A stretch of 24,669 nucleotides of DNA, taken from the NCBI GenBank assembly GCA_002422285.1, contig DIUF01000059.1, positions 1-24,669 on the forward strand, given 5' to 3'. The DNA comes from Flavobacteriales bacterium UBA6165. GTDB taxonomy: Bacteria > Bacteroidota > Bacteroidia > Flavobacteriales_D > Crocinitomicaceae. Shown here piece by piece: positions 1-6,704 of this stretch. A model generated the notes under the pieces. It had not been told where the DNA came from. It did not search any database and was given only the letters and a program-made list of their open reading frames with translations. The stretch's first letter is position 1. Each line of letters begins with the position of its first letter. The position numbers were made by a program, and so were the translations under genes.

Positions 1-417
1 AACGACGATTGGATGCGAGAACGTGGCTTTTTGGAAGAAGAAACCAAAGTTGCCGCTGATTTAGTCGCTCGTCATGAAGATTTGCCATTGGTGACTTTAT
101 ACTCCGAGGAATTGGTTTCACACGCCGTTGCTAAAATGCGCAAACACAGCATTTCTCAAATTCCCGTGGTGAAAGAAGGTGAATTTGTGGGATGCATTGA
201 TGATGTTCATGTTTTCCAATTGCTCATAGATAATCCAGATTTGTTGAATGCGCCCATTTCTTCTGTAATGCGACCTTGTTTACCAATCGTGGAATACGAC
301 ACACCAATTGAACACATCTCCAGATTAATCAACAAGGAAACGCCAGCTGTTATTGTGAAAACGCCAAACGGTCATCATATCATAACGCGTCATGACTTGA
401 TTGCCGCAATGGCATAA
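1..417 (+). CDS. Cystathionine beta-synthase-like PLP enzyme, C-terminal CBS-domain pair (5' end outside window)
   Basis: The frame is open from base 1 and ends at TAA 415-417, so only the last 138 residues are present. It opens with NDDWMRERGFL, which resembles the end of the PLP catalytic domain of cystathionine beta-synthases, where a (S/N)D-x-W-M stretch precedes the linker. Two CBS motifs follow, at about residues 38-80 (core SISQIPVVKEGEFVG) and 85-138 (ending HHIITRHDLIAAM). In this family the CBS pair is a regulatory Bateman module, and the missing N-terminal part would condense serine with homocysteine or make cysteine. The ATG at base 13 is an internal methionine, not a start. A stand-alone CBS-domain protein is less likely because of the upstream linker sequence. 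Confidence 0.75.
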   Translation, partial: NDDWMRERGFLEEETKVAADLVARHEDLPLVTLYSEELVSHAVAKMRKHSISQIPVVKEGEFVGCIDDVHVFQLLIDNPDLLNAPISSVMRPCLPIVEYDTPIEHISRLINKETPAVIVKTPNGHHIITRHDLIAAMA

Positions 418-448
418 GCGGGATTATTGTTGCTTTCAGCAAATGATC

Positions 449-880
449 TTAATCCATATTGCTCCTCAACTTTCTTAGTTGAAGGGCTGAATCGTGGAGT
501 TCATCAAATTCAAAAATAAATACAGGGTCTTCCTTAAATAGAGTCATGTGAACAATGTCTTCAATTCGAAACACCAGATTGCCAAAAGTTTCTTCATCTT
601 CATATACAGCTAATAGGTCATCTTCTTTTCTTGTGTAACGAACATCAGATAAAACAAAAAGACCAGCAGCTTTTGGATTGCGATCAATTTCATCATAAAT
701 CGATTGATTCATTTTGCCATAAAAATAGTAAATTGTTGTGTCCTTTTTATTAGAAGTCTCAAGTTCAACATATACCCAAATTTGATCTAAAGAAGCATTC
801 GATTTGGTTATAAACGAACTGCACGAAGACAAACAAACTCCTACAAAGCAAAAGCATAAAAACCTCAATTCCAATCCCAT
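449..880 (-). CDS. Small predicted lipoprotein, unknown function
   Basis: This is a 143-residue protein with a hydrophobic N-terminus and a lipobox L17-S18-S19-C20, so it is predicted to be lipidated at Cys20 after signal peptidase II cleavage. The mature part (about 120 residues) is mixed alpha/beta and rich in acidic residues. I recognise no domain. One stretch, KNPKAAGLFVLSDVRY-like around residues 68-85, has no motif I can name. The gene converges with the CBS-domain gene at its 3' end (31-bp gap) and diverges from the HlyD-VTC operon, so it is probably its own transcription unit. A perfect TACTTTTG box lies 23 bp upstream of the start. It is real by length, signal sequence and promoter, but its function cannot be read. 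Confidence 0.7.
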   Translation of the reverse strand: MGLELRFLCFCFVGVCLSSCSSFITKSNASLDQIWVYVELETSNKKDTTIYYFYGKMNQSIYDEIDRNPKAAGLFVLSDVRYTRKEDDLLAVYEDEETFGNLVFRIEDIVHMTLFKEDPVFIFEFDELHDSALQLRKLRSNMD

Positions 881-903
881 AAAACCACTTTTATTTGATT
901 TTC

Positions 904-933
904 CAAAAGTAATACAAACTTCTAGAGTTTAAA
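904..933 (-). promoter_or_regulatory. Bacteroidota-type promoter for the small lipoprotein gene
   Basis: Read on the minus strand, TACTTTTG at 911-904 matches the Bacteroidota -7 consensus TAnnTTTG exactly and lies 23 bp upstream of the ATG at 880. The -33 element is weaker: TTTA at 933-930 instead of TTTG, with an 18-bp spacer. Position and match support it, but no start site has been mapped. Confidence 0.45.
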
Positions 934-991
934 TTCACGCCATGTATTAAATAGCCTTCAAGTTTGAAAATCTAACATAAATTCAAGATTT

Positions 992-1021
992 ATTGTTAAT
1001 TCCACCGTTTTTCTATATTTG
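992..1021 (+). promoter_or_regulatory. Bacteroidota-type promoter of the HlyD-VTC-DUF4956-TolC operon
   Basis: TATATTTG at 1014-1021 matches TAnnTTTG exactly. ATTG at 992-995, 18 bp upstream of the box, matches three of four positions of the TTTG -33 element. Transcription would start near 1026-1030, giving a leader of about 35 nt that contains the inverted repeat at 1041-1060. Confidence 0.55.
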
Positions 1022-1040
1022 CGCAAACCAACTAAACCCT

Positions 1041-1060
1041 TAGACTCAAAATAGAGTCTA
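1041..1060. promoter_or_regulatory. Perfect inverted repeat directly before the operon start codon
   Basis: TAGACTC at 1041-1047 and GAGTCTA at 1054-1060 are perfect 7-bp inverted arms around the 6-nt loop AAAATA. The second arm ends 2 nt before the ATG at 1063. In the mRNA this could form a hairpin against the initiation region. As DNA it could be an operator for a dimeric regulator downstream of the promoter. The sequence does not decide between the two. Confidence 0.5.
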
Positions 1061-1062
1061 AA

Positions 1063-2142
1063 ATGACCATGCAAAAAAGAACAGCCACTTGGATAACAAT
1101 TCTAGGACTTGCCTTATTGGCACTGTACTTCTTTGGCTATAACCCGAATGTCATTTTCAGTACTACCACAAAAATCATTGTTTACCCGGCCGAGGAATGG
1201 GAATTAGTTCGAACTATAGATGGTAATTTACTTTCTGTACATAAGAATCATGTCAAAAATTATGTAAACAACTATTCTGTCACTGAATTTCAGAGAGGTG
1301 ATGCTGTTCGATTTGTTTTGAATCATAAAATTTTCGAACAAGAATTCATCAAGGTAGGAGACACAATTGGATACGTGTATTCAAATGAAGAGCAGCGACG
1401 CTTAATTCAACTGCGTGGACAATTAAATGTATTACAAGCAGAATTGGAATTTCATACAACAGGTCAAAAACCAGAAGACGTGAAATTTGCCGAGAAAAAG
1501 TTATCTCTAGCAAAACAAGAACTTGAAACACAGCGTAAACTGATGGAGCGTACCAATGCTTTAATTCAGGACAACGTGATTTCGAAAGAGCAATACGATT
1601 TAGATTTGAACGAATTGAAAGTAAAAGAACTTAGCGTGGAGTTAGCACAAGCCAATTTGGAGTCGGTCGATACCGGAGAAAAGCCAGAGATGGAAAAGTT
1701 AATTCGTTCCAAAATTGAGGCACTCTCAAATGAAATTGACCAGATTCAAAACAGATTGGACTTACTAACAGTGATTTCACCCATAAACGGTCGCATAGCT
1801 GTTGACCATGGTTCAATGTTGGTTTCATCGATGTTATTGAGCACACAAACAATCATTAAAATCATCAGCAGCGAAAACCCCATTGGAATTATGCCAATTA
1901 GGCTCAACCACAGTGCGGCTATCGAAAAAAACGCAATCATTAAATTCAAAAAGTCGAAAACTGAAGGACGAGTAAAAAGCATCAACAACACTGCGCAACC
2001 AGTAATTTCAGCCCCTTACATTTTCTATGTCGTTGAATTGACCAATAACGAAACTTACACCTTCGGCGAAATACAAGATGTAGTGGCCTATGGCTCAAAA
2101 ATCCCTTTTACACAATACTTAAGTTACCACATGAATAATTGA
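1063..2142 (+). CDS. HlyD-type periplasmic adaptor (membrane fusion protein)
   Basis: This is a 359-residue protein with one N-terminal membrane anchor (about residues 9-25), a split lipoyl/barrel-sandwich hybrid (about 40-105, closed by VISPINGRIAV at 237-247) and a long helical hairpin between them (about 109-235). The hairpin has two related turns, TGQKPED at 133-139 and TGEKPEM at 204-210, placed symmetrically around the tip NVISKEQYD (171-179). This is the layout of HlyD/EmrA-type adaptors that bridge an inner-membrane pump to a TolC channel. A TolC-type gene lies three genes downstream, but the operon has no ABC, RND or MFS pump. The VTC gene starts 1 bp after the stop. A second in-frame ATG at 1069 is an alternative start; either keeps the membrane anchor. 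The adaptor class is secure and the substrate is unknown. Confidence 0.85.
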   Translation: MTMQKRTATWITILGLALLALYFFGYNPNVIFSTTTKIIVYPAEEWELVRTIDGNLLSVHKNHVKNYVNNYSVTEFQRGDAVRFVLNHKIFEQEFIKVGDTIGYVYSNEEQRRLIQLRGQLNVLQAELEFHTTGQKPEDVKFAEKKLSLAKQELETQRKLMERTNALIQDNVISKEQYDLDLNELKVKELSVELAQANLESVDTGEKPEMEKLIRSKIEALSNEIDQIQNRLDLLTVISPINGRIAVDHGSMLVSSMLLSTQTIIKIISSENPIGIMPIRLNHSAAIEKNAIIKFKKSKTEGRVKSINNTAQPVISAPYIFYVVELTNNETYTFGEIQDVVAYGSKIPFTQYLSYHMNN

Positions 2143-2143
2143 T

Positions 2144-2887
2144 ATGAAACTCCGCTTCGAAAAAAAATATCTCGTTCCAAACATACAGCTTGACGCGCTG
2201 CGTGAACGATTTATGCCTTTTCTTCGTGCAGACATATACGCCGGAATAGAACAATTCGGTTATCCTGAATACACCGTGCGGAGCATATATTTTGATTCTC
2301 ATGACAAAAAAGCATTGGATGAAAAAATCGCTGGGGTGGAAGAAAGAAAAAAACTCAGAATCCGAGGCTACAACACTTGCGATAACAACAGCAAAGTTTT
2401 TCTCGAAATAAAAAGAAAAATAGGAAACCGGATTTACAAAAACCGCTCCTTAATTCCTTATGCCAAGACACAGGAGACCCTTCTTTTTGGGCCAGATGAA
2501 TCCCTTATGGAAAGCCTGAAACTAAAAAATCAGCAGGATGACGCCATGCGTTTTTTGTATCAATTGAAAAAACACAATATGTCTCCATTGAATCTCATTG
2601 TTTATGAGCGCGAGGCTTATCATGGAAAATTCAACAGCGATCTACGCGTTACCTTCGACAAAAATGTAAGGTCAGCAATTTATCCAAGAATTGACGATTT
2701 GTTTGACGAGAGCGCTCTAACTTATATTTGGGATAATCATTTTATTTTGGAAGTGAAATATTTCGATCCGCCGATGCCCGGCTTTATAAAAACAATTATT
2801 GAAGATTTCAAATTGCAATCACAAGCCTTATCGAAATTCACTGAAGGGTATTTTTGCCATCAGACATTCGCAAATAAAGCAATATAA
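2144..2887 (+). CDS. VTC-domain protein, putative polyphosphate polymerase
   Basis: This 247-residue protein is essentially one VTC domain, the triphosphate-tunnel fold of the catalytic core of the yeast vacuolar transporter chaperone. The sequence shows the strand pattern of charged tunnel residues: RFEKKYLV (E6, K8), YTVRSIYFDS (R46), KKLRIRGY (R72, R74), FLEIKRKI (E88, K90, K92), YEREAY (R156), LRVTFD (R168), LEVKYF (E203, K205) and LSKFTEGY (S230, K231). In yeast Vtc4 the equivalent basic residues bind the growing chain and a late glutamate binds metal. No signal peptide or membrane helix is visible, so it acts in the cytoplasm, probably docked on DUF4956, whose gene follows 3 bp later. 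Yeast proteins add SPX and membrane domains that are absent here. Other tunnel enzymes (CYTH phosphatases, cyclases) are less likely because of the RxR and SKF motifs. ATP to polyphosphate activity is inferred from the family. Confidence 0.85.
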   Translation: MKLRFEKKYLVPNIQLDALRERFMPFLRADIYAGIEQFGYPEYTVRSIYFDSHDKKALDEKIAGVEERKKLRIRGYNTCDNNSKVFLEIKRKIGNRIYKNRSLIPYAKTQETLLFGPDESLMESLKLKNQQDDAMRFLYQLKKHNMSPLNLIVYEREAYHGKFNSDLRVTFDKNVRSAIYPRIDDLFDESALTYIWDNHFILEVKYFDPPMPGFIKTIIEDFKLQSQALSKFTEGYFCHQTFANKAI

Positions 2888-2890
2888 AGC

Positions 2891-3565
2891 ATGGATTTAC
2901 AAGCGCAAAACATATTTTTATTCGAAATAAGCCCAGTTGACGCCATTATCAACTTGAGTTTTGCTCTTTTGTGTGGTTTAATCGTTGCTTTTGCCTACCG
3001 CGCTACTTATCGAGGAGTAAACTATTCGGCCAATAATGTCATTGCCATGATCATGTTGGCTATGATTACAGCTCTGGTAATCATTGTTATTGGAAGTAAT
3101 TTGGCGCGGGCATTTGGTTTGGTTGGCGCCATGTCGATAGTTCGATTTAGAACCGCTGTAAAAGACACGCAAGATATCATGTTCATCTTTTTTGCCTTGG
3201 CAGCCGGATTGGCATGTGGCACAGGTTTATATCTCGTTGCTTTAGCAGGCACCATTTTTATTGCCATTGTATCTTGGGTTTCAGTGCAAATCCAAACTGA
3301 AAACCCGAGAAAACGCGAGTATTTGCTGCAAGTTTACGTTCGTACAATTGAACAAGATTTAGAAATACTACAAAAAGCGATTGATGACAACGTCCGTACG
3401 GCTAAGCTCATCAATGTCAAATCCATTGGTGAGGATAAAAAAGACTTGAATGAACTTACGTTTTACATAACATTCAAGCGACGTAAGCGCGAAACAGTTA
3501 TTATTGACGAACTCAAAAAACTTGCCTTTGTGGAACGCGTGAATCTATATTTCGATGAAGATTAA
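2891..3565 (+). CDS. DUF4956 four-helix inner-membrane protein, partner of the VTC protein
   Basis: This 224-residue protein has four predicted membrane helices at about residues 18-36, 50-68, 96-112 and 113-132. Between helices 2 and 3 lies the conserved DUF4956 signature LARAFGLVGAMSIVRFRTAV (71-90), with Arg85 and Arg87 close to the membrane, followed by KDTQD. The last 90 residues form a soluble alpha/beta domain, probably cytoplasmic and ferredoxin-like. DUF4956 genes frequently sit beside VTC-domain genes in bacteria. Here the two are 3 bp apart, and the 3' end overlaps the TolC gene by 11 bp, which suggests translational coupling. The basic re-entrant-looking segment could guide a polyanion, which would make this the membrane conduit of the system. 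That role is inference; the family itself has no function I can cite with certainty. Confidence 0.85.
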   Translation: MDLQAQNIFLFEISPVDAIINLSFALLCGLIVAFAYRATYRGVNYSANNVIAMIMLAMITALVIIVIGSNLARAFGLVGAMSIVRFRTAVKDTQDIMFIFFALAAGLACGTGLYLVALAGTIFIAIVSWVSVQIQTENPRKREYLLQVYVRTIEQDLEILQKAIDDNVRTAKLINVKSIGEDKKDLNELTFYITFKRRKRETVIIDELKKLAFVERVNLYFDED

Positions 3566-4913
3566 TTCGCAACATACTGATTTTTATTTATTACGAAAAC
3601 TTAGTTTTATTCTGAGTTGCCTACTCTTGTCTATAAACGCCCCTTGGGCACAAAAAAAGACGCTTACCCTAGAACAATGTTATGAAATTGCCATCGACAA
3701 TTCTCCGCTCTTAAAAACAAAACTTTTAGATATTATCGGTGCCGACGTAGCCATCAATCAAGCAAAAATGCAATTCTTTCCAATCCTCAATGCAGGGGCA
3801 AATCATGGCTACAATTGGGGACAAAGCATAGACCCATTCACCAATACTTTTGCGAGCGGTAGGGTGAGAACCAACAACTTTTCTGTTGTGTTGACTTGGG
3901 ATGTTTTTACAGGACTTATGAATCGTTATCATCTGAACATGGTAACCGTAAGCAAACAATCTTCCGAAGAAGTCTACCTGCTGGAAAAGAGAAACTTCAA
4001 AAATCAAATTGCCTCAGTTTATGCCAAATTACAAACAGATGTGCTTATCAAAAACCTGTATGAAGAGCAGTTTGCGATGACCAAAATACTATTTGAAAAT
4101 TTTTCGCTTAAAGAAAAAACAGGGCGCATATCTCCTTTTGAATTGATGCGCGTGCAGGCATTGTTACAGCAAGATAGCGCACTTGTTCTAGCCGCCGACA
4201 ACAACATACGATACACAAAATTTGTTTTGACGCAGATGTTGAACTCCAGTGATTCAAGTGGAATTGATTACGACTTTTTGGTATTGAATGAAAAACAATT
4301 GGTCGATGGACTCCGGGTTTTTAATGATTGGCAAGTAGACACAATGCAGGAAATACGTGTGGCTCAACTCAATAAAGAAATTGCTGAAATCGAGTATAAA
4401 ATTTATAAATCCCAATTGCTGCCTCGATTAACGATAAACTCTGCTTTGGGTAGTGGATATTCAGGCAACAACACAGAATTGGTCGGTACCTCATTTGTCG
4501 CAAAACCTATGGATGTGCAGATTCGCGAGAATTTATATCAAACTGCGGTGGTCACACTATCTGTGCCCATATTCAATGCCTATCGCGTAAGAAATCAACT
4601 CAGGATGTCAGAAATACGCATTCAACAAGCTCAATTGAACATTGAACAAACCCAAATTGAAATCACAAATTTTGTTGAACGACTCCTGCTAGAATATGAA
4701 AATGAGGTAATTAATCTTAAGGCAAAAAAACTCCTTTACGAAACCTATCAAGAGCTTTTTGACGCCAGCGAAAAAATGTATTCAAACGGATTGACAAACT
4801 ACTTAGACTATGCCGAAGCTAAGTTTAGTTTAACCCAAGCACGACTCGACTATTTGATTTCTTTGAGTAAGTCTTACGGAATTCTGTTATTTTTGGAGAA
4901 TTTAATCCTCTAA
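3555..4913 (+). CDS. TolC-family outer-membrane channel protein
   Basis: This 452-residue protein has a signal peptide (about residues 1-33, cleavage after PWAQ) and two outer-membrane efflux repeats, each with long helices. The mature start LTLEQCYEIAIDNSPLLK is the usual first helix of TolC-family proteins. The GANHGYNWGQSIDPFTNTFASGR region (given here by its key residues G-Y-N-W-G-Q and D-P-F) is typical of the Bacteroidota branch. The family forms trimeric channel-tunnels across the outer membrane and periplasm that dock to HlyD-type adaptors, such as the one encoded at 1063. The ATG lies inside the end of the DUF4956 gene (11-bp overlap), so the two are probably translated together. The length is normal for the family. 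It is probably the exit channel of this operon's transport system, although such channels can also serve pumps encoded elsewhere. Confidence 0.88.
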   Translation: MKINSQHTDFYLLRKLSFILSCLLLSINAPWAQKKTLTLEQCYEIAIDNSPLLKTKLLDIIGADVAINQAKMQFFPILNAGANHGYNWGQSIDPFTNTFASGRVRTNNFSVVLTWDVFTGLMNRYHLNMVTVSKQSSEEVYLLEKRNFKNQIASVYAKLQTDVLIKNLYEEQFAMTKILFENFSLKEKTGRISPFELMRVQALLQQDSALVLAADNNIRYTKFVLTQMLNSSDSSGIDYDFLVLNEKQLVDGLRVFNDWQVDTMQEIRVAQLNKEIAEIEYKIYKSQLLPRLTINSALGSGYSGNNTELVGTSFVAKPMDVQIRENLYQTAVVTLSVPIFNAYRVRNQLRMSEIRIQQAQLNIEQTQIEITNFVERLLLEYENEVINLKAKKLLYETYQELFDASEKMYSNGLTNYLDYAEAKFSLTQARLDYLISLSKSYGILLFLENLIL

Positions 4914-4923
4914 AATTTAGGCT

Positions 4924-5853
4924 ATGCAAATTATATTCAATCAAATTTTTTTGCTGACCATAGCTATGACCTTCGCGCAGTGCAATAAACCTGGAAAGGA
5001 AAAAGCACTATGGGAATCTAATTACACGCTGAATGACGTCAGCGTAAGCACAAAATTCTCCTTATTCAACCAAAACACTATTAATCAAAATTACAAGGAA
5101 CTCTCAGGGTTGGTTTGCGGCCATAAAAACGAAACCTTTATTTATATGGTTGAAGACAAAGGGAATCCCAATAAAATTTATGTTTTTAATCAAACCGGTG
5201 TGCTGCAAACCAAGCTTATACTTGAAGGACTTGAAAACATTGATTGGGAAGATCTCGCAATCGGACCAGGACCTGTGGAGGGTGAATCATATATATACGT
5301 TGCCGATATAGGAGATAATGACGCCAACCGAAACAGTGTTCGCATCATTCGTTTTGTTGAGCCCGACTTGTCTACAATTGCCTCAAACTCAATAACCATA
5401 AACAACTACGACATCATCACCTTCCAATACCCAAAAGGGGCGCGTGATGCTGAAACACTCATGATAAATCCATTTACCAAGGATTTGATTATCATGACTA
5501 AAGTGGAATTGGTGACGCGAGTTTATCAGCTTAAATATCCATACACCGCCAACATAAACAAAGCAGAATTCGTCGGTTTACTTCCTACCTCAAAACTCGT
5601 TGCAGGTGACATCTCCAAAGATGGTCAGCGCATCACAGTTAAGAATAAAGGCAACATTTACTATTGGGAAACCCAAAGCAACGACATTTATAAAACACTA
5701 TTCCATTCCCCCCCAAAAATAATTACTTATGTGCCTGAACCACAAGGAGAATCGATTGGTTTCTCCTTAGATGGCAAGTCTTATTTTACAATCACAGAAA
5801 CCAAAGGTATTGACGGAGCAGAACCTATTTTATATCATTACATGGAAAATTAA
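4924..5853 (+). CDS. Predicted beta-propeller-like lipoprotein of the VTC operon
   Basis: This 309-residue protein has a hydrophobic leader and a possible lipobox F17-A18-Q19-C20, which is not canonical but plausible for this phylum. The mature part is rich in beta strands and has motifs that recur in secreted propeller-like proteins of unknown function: ELSGLV at about 59-64, NIDWEDLAIGPG at 105-116, YVADIGDND at 125-133 and GARDAETLM at 172-180. The clustered Asp/Glu residues (D107, E109, D110, D128, D131, D133, D175, E177) look like metal-binding or catalytic sites. It starts 10 bp after the TolC stop and is followed 9 bp later by the metal-receptor gene, so it is part of the operon. A phosphatase-like role at the cell surface would suit the context, but I cannot identify the family, and this is speculation. 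Confidence 0.65.
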   Translation: MQIIFNQIFLLTIAMTFAQCNKPGKEKALWESNYTLNDVSVSTKFSLFNQNTINQNYKELSGLVCGHKNETFIYMVEDKGNPNKIYVFNQTGVLQTKLILEGLENIDWEDLAIGPGPVEGESYIYVADIGDNDANRNSVRIIRFVEPDLSTIASNSITINNYDIITFQYPKGARDAETLMINPFTKDLIIMTKVELVTRVYQLKYPYTANINKAEFVGLLPTSKLVAGDISKDGQRITVKNKGNIYYWETQSNDIYKTLFHSPPKIITYVPEPQGESIGFSLDGKSYFTITETKGIDGAEPILYHYMEN

Positions 5854-5862
5854 GCCGTGAAA

Positions 5863-6648
5863 ATGGAAATTTATGATCAACTCAAGCGCCGAATTGCTGT
5901 TGATACTCAAAAAATGAGAATCATCTCTCTTGTTCCTAGTCAAACAGAATTACTTCATGCACTTGGGCTCAACGAAGAAGTAGTCGGCATTACAAAGTTC
6001 TGCGTGCATCCTGAATCGTGGTTCCGAAACAAAACACGAATCGGCGGAACAAAAACAGTGGATATTTCAAAGATTAGAACACTAAATCCAAACTTGATTA
6101 TTGCCAACAAAGAGGAAAATACCAAATCTGACATAGAAGCTCTAGAACAAATATGCCCTGTTTGGATTTCCGATGTGCGCAACATGGCTAGCGCCTTTGA
6201 CATGATTGAAAAAATTGGCGAGCTTGTTGGAAAACCAGAAACGGCTCAGCAATTAACAGCAGAAATACAATCGGGTTTTAAGGGAACTGAGGGTCTTTTT
6301 TCGGGCAAAAAAGTATTGTATGTTATTTGGAACGAGCCTTTGATGGTTGCTGCAAAAGATACTTTTATCGATGCTATGCTCAATCATCTTGGAATTCAAA
6401 ATGCCGCTGCTGAAATGGAACGTTATCCAGAACTCACCATCGCCGAATCACAAAAACTTCAACCCGATTACATCTTTCTTTCATCTGAACCCTTTCCTTT
6501 TAAAGAAAAACACTTGAACTATTTCAAAAGCAACTTTCCCGATTGCCAAATTGCCTTAGTTGACGGCGAACTCTTCTCTTGGTACGGAAGTAGACTCAAA
6601 CAATGCCCACCTTATTTTCTTAAGTTAAAGAAACAAATCGAAGGCTAA
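5863..6648 (+). CDS. BtuF-like helical-backbone metal receptor protein without signal peptide
   Basis: This 261-residue protein has the class III periplasmic-binding fold seen in cobalamin and siderophore receptors. Recognisable elements are RIISLVPSQTELLHALG near residue 20, VVGITKFCVHPESW, IGGTKTVDISKIRTLNPNLI and NKEEN. The C-terminal lobe contains PELTIAESQKLQPDYIFLSSEP. Unlike BtuF or FhuD it has no signal peptide or lipobox, so it may be cytoplasmic. Many Bacteroidota carry such leaderless copies annotated as cobalamin-binding or helical backbone metal receptors. I chose ATG 5863; a GTG at 5857 adds two residues and leaves only 3 bp after the preceding stop. It is the last gene of the operon before tyrS. 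No permease or ATPase for it lies nearby. Confidence 0.75.
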   Translation: MEIYDQLKRRIAVDTQKMRIISLVPSQTELLHALGLNEEVVGITKFCVHPESWFRNKTRIGGTKTVDISKIRTLNPNLIIANKEENTKSDIEALEQICPVWISDVRNMASAFDMIEKIGELVGKPETAQQLTAEIQSGFKGTEGLFSGKKVLYVIWNEPLMVAAKDTFIDAMLNHLGIQNAAAEMERYPELTIAESQKLQPDYIFLSSEPFPFKEKHLNYFKSNFPDCQIALVDGELFSWYGSRLKQCPPYFLKLKKQIEG

Positions 6649-6678
6649 ATCTTCGGCATCCCATCCTCTTATTTTTCC

Positions 6679-6686
6679 TATTTTTG
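6679..6686 (+). promoter_or_regulatory. Promoter box for tyrS (TAnnTTTG)
   Basis: TATTTTTG matches TAnnTTTG exactly, 18 bp before the ATG at 6705. I see no -33 TTTG at the expected distance. Transcription would start near 6691-6695, leaving a very short leader. The box overlaps a TTG at 6684 that would otherwise be an upstream start, which is one reason to reject that start. Confidence 0.4.
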
Positions 6687-6704
6687 CCGCCTAAAACTTT
6701 TTGT

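Noticed and set aside
430..442. Small hairpin TTGCT-TTC-AGCAA between the CBS-domain gene and the lipoprotein gene.
   Set aside because: The stem is only five pairs and neither strand has a T-run after it, so I do not call it a terminator.
1063..4913. HlyD and TolC genes as parts of a conventional drug efflux pump or type I secretion system.
   Set aside because: No RND, MFS or ABC transporter gene lies in the operon or nearby; the intervening genes are VTC and DUF4956. A pump encoded elsewhere cannot be excluded.
6684..6704. TTG at 6684 as the start of tyrS, adding seven residues.
   Set aside because: It overlaps the promoter box, and the normal tyrosyl-tRNA synthetase N-terminus begins at ATG 6705.
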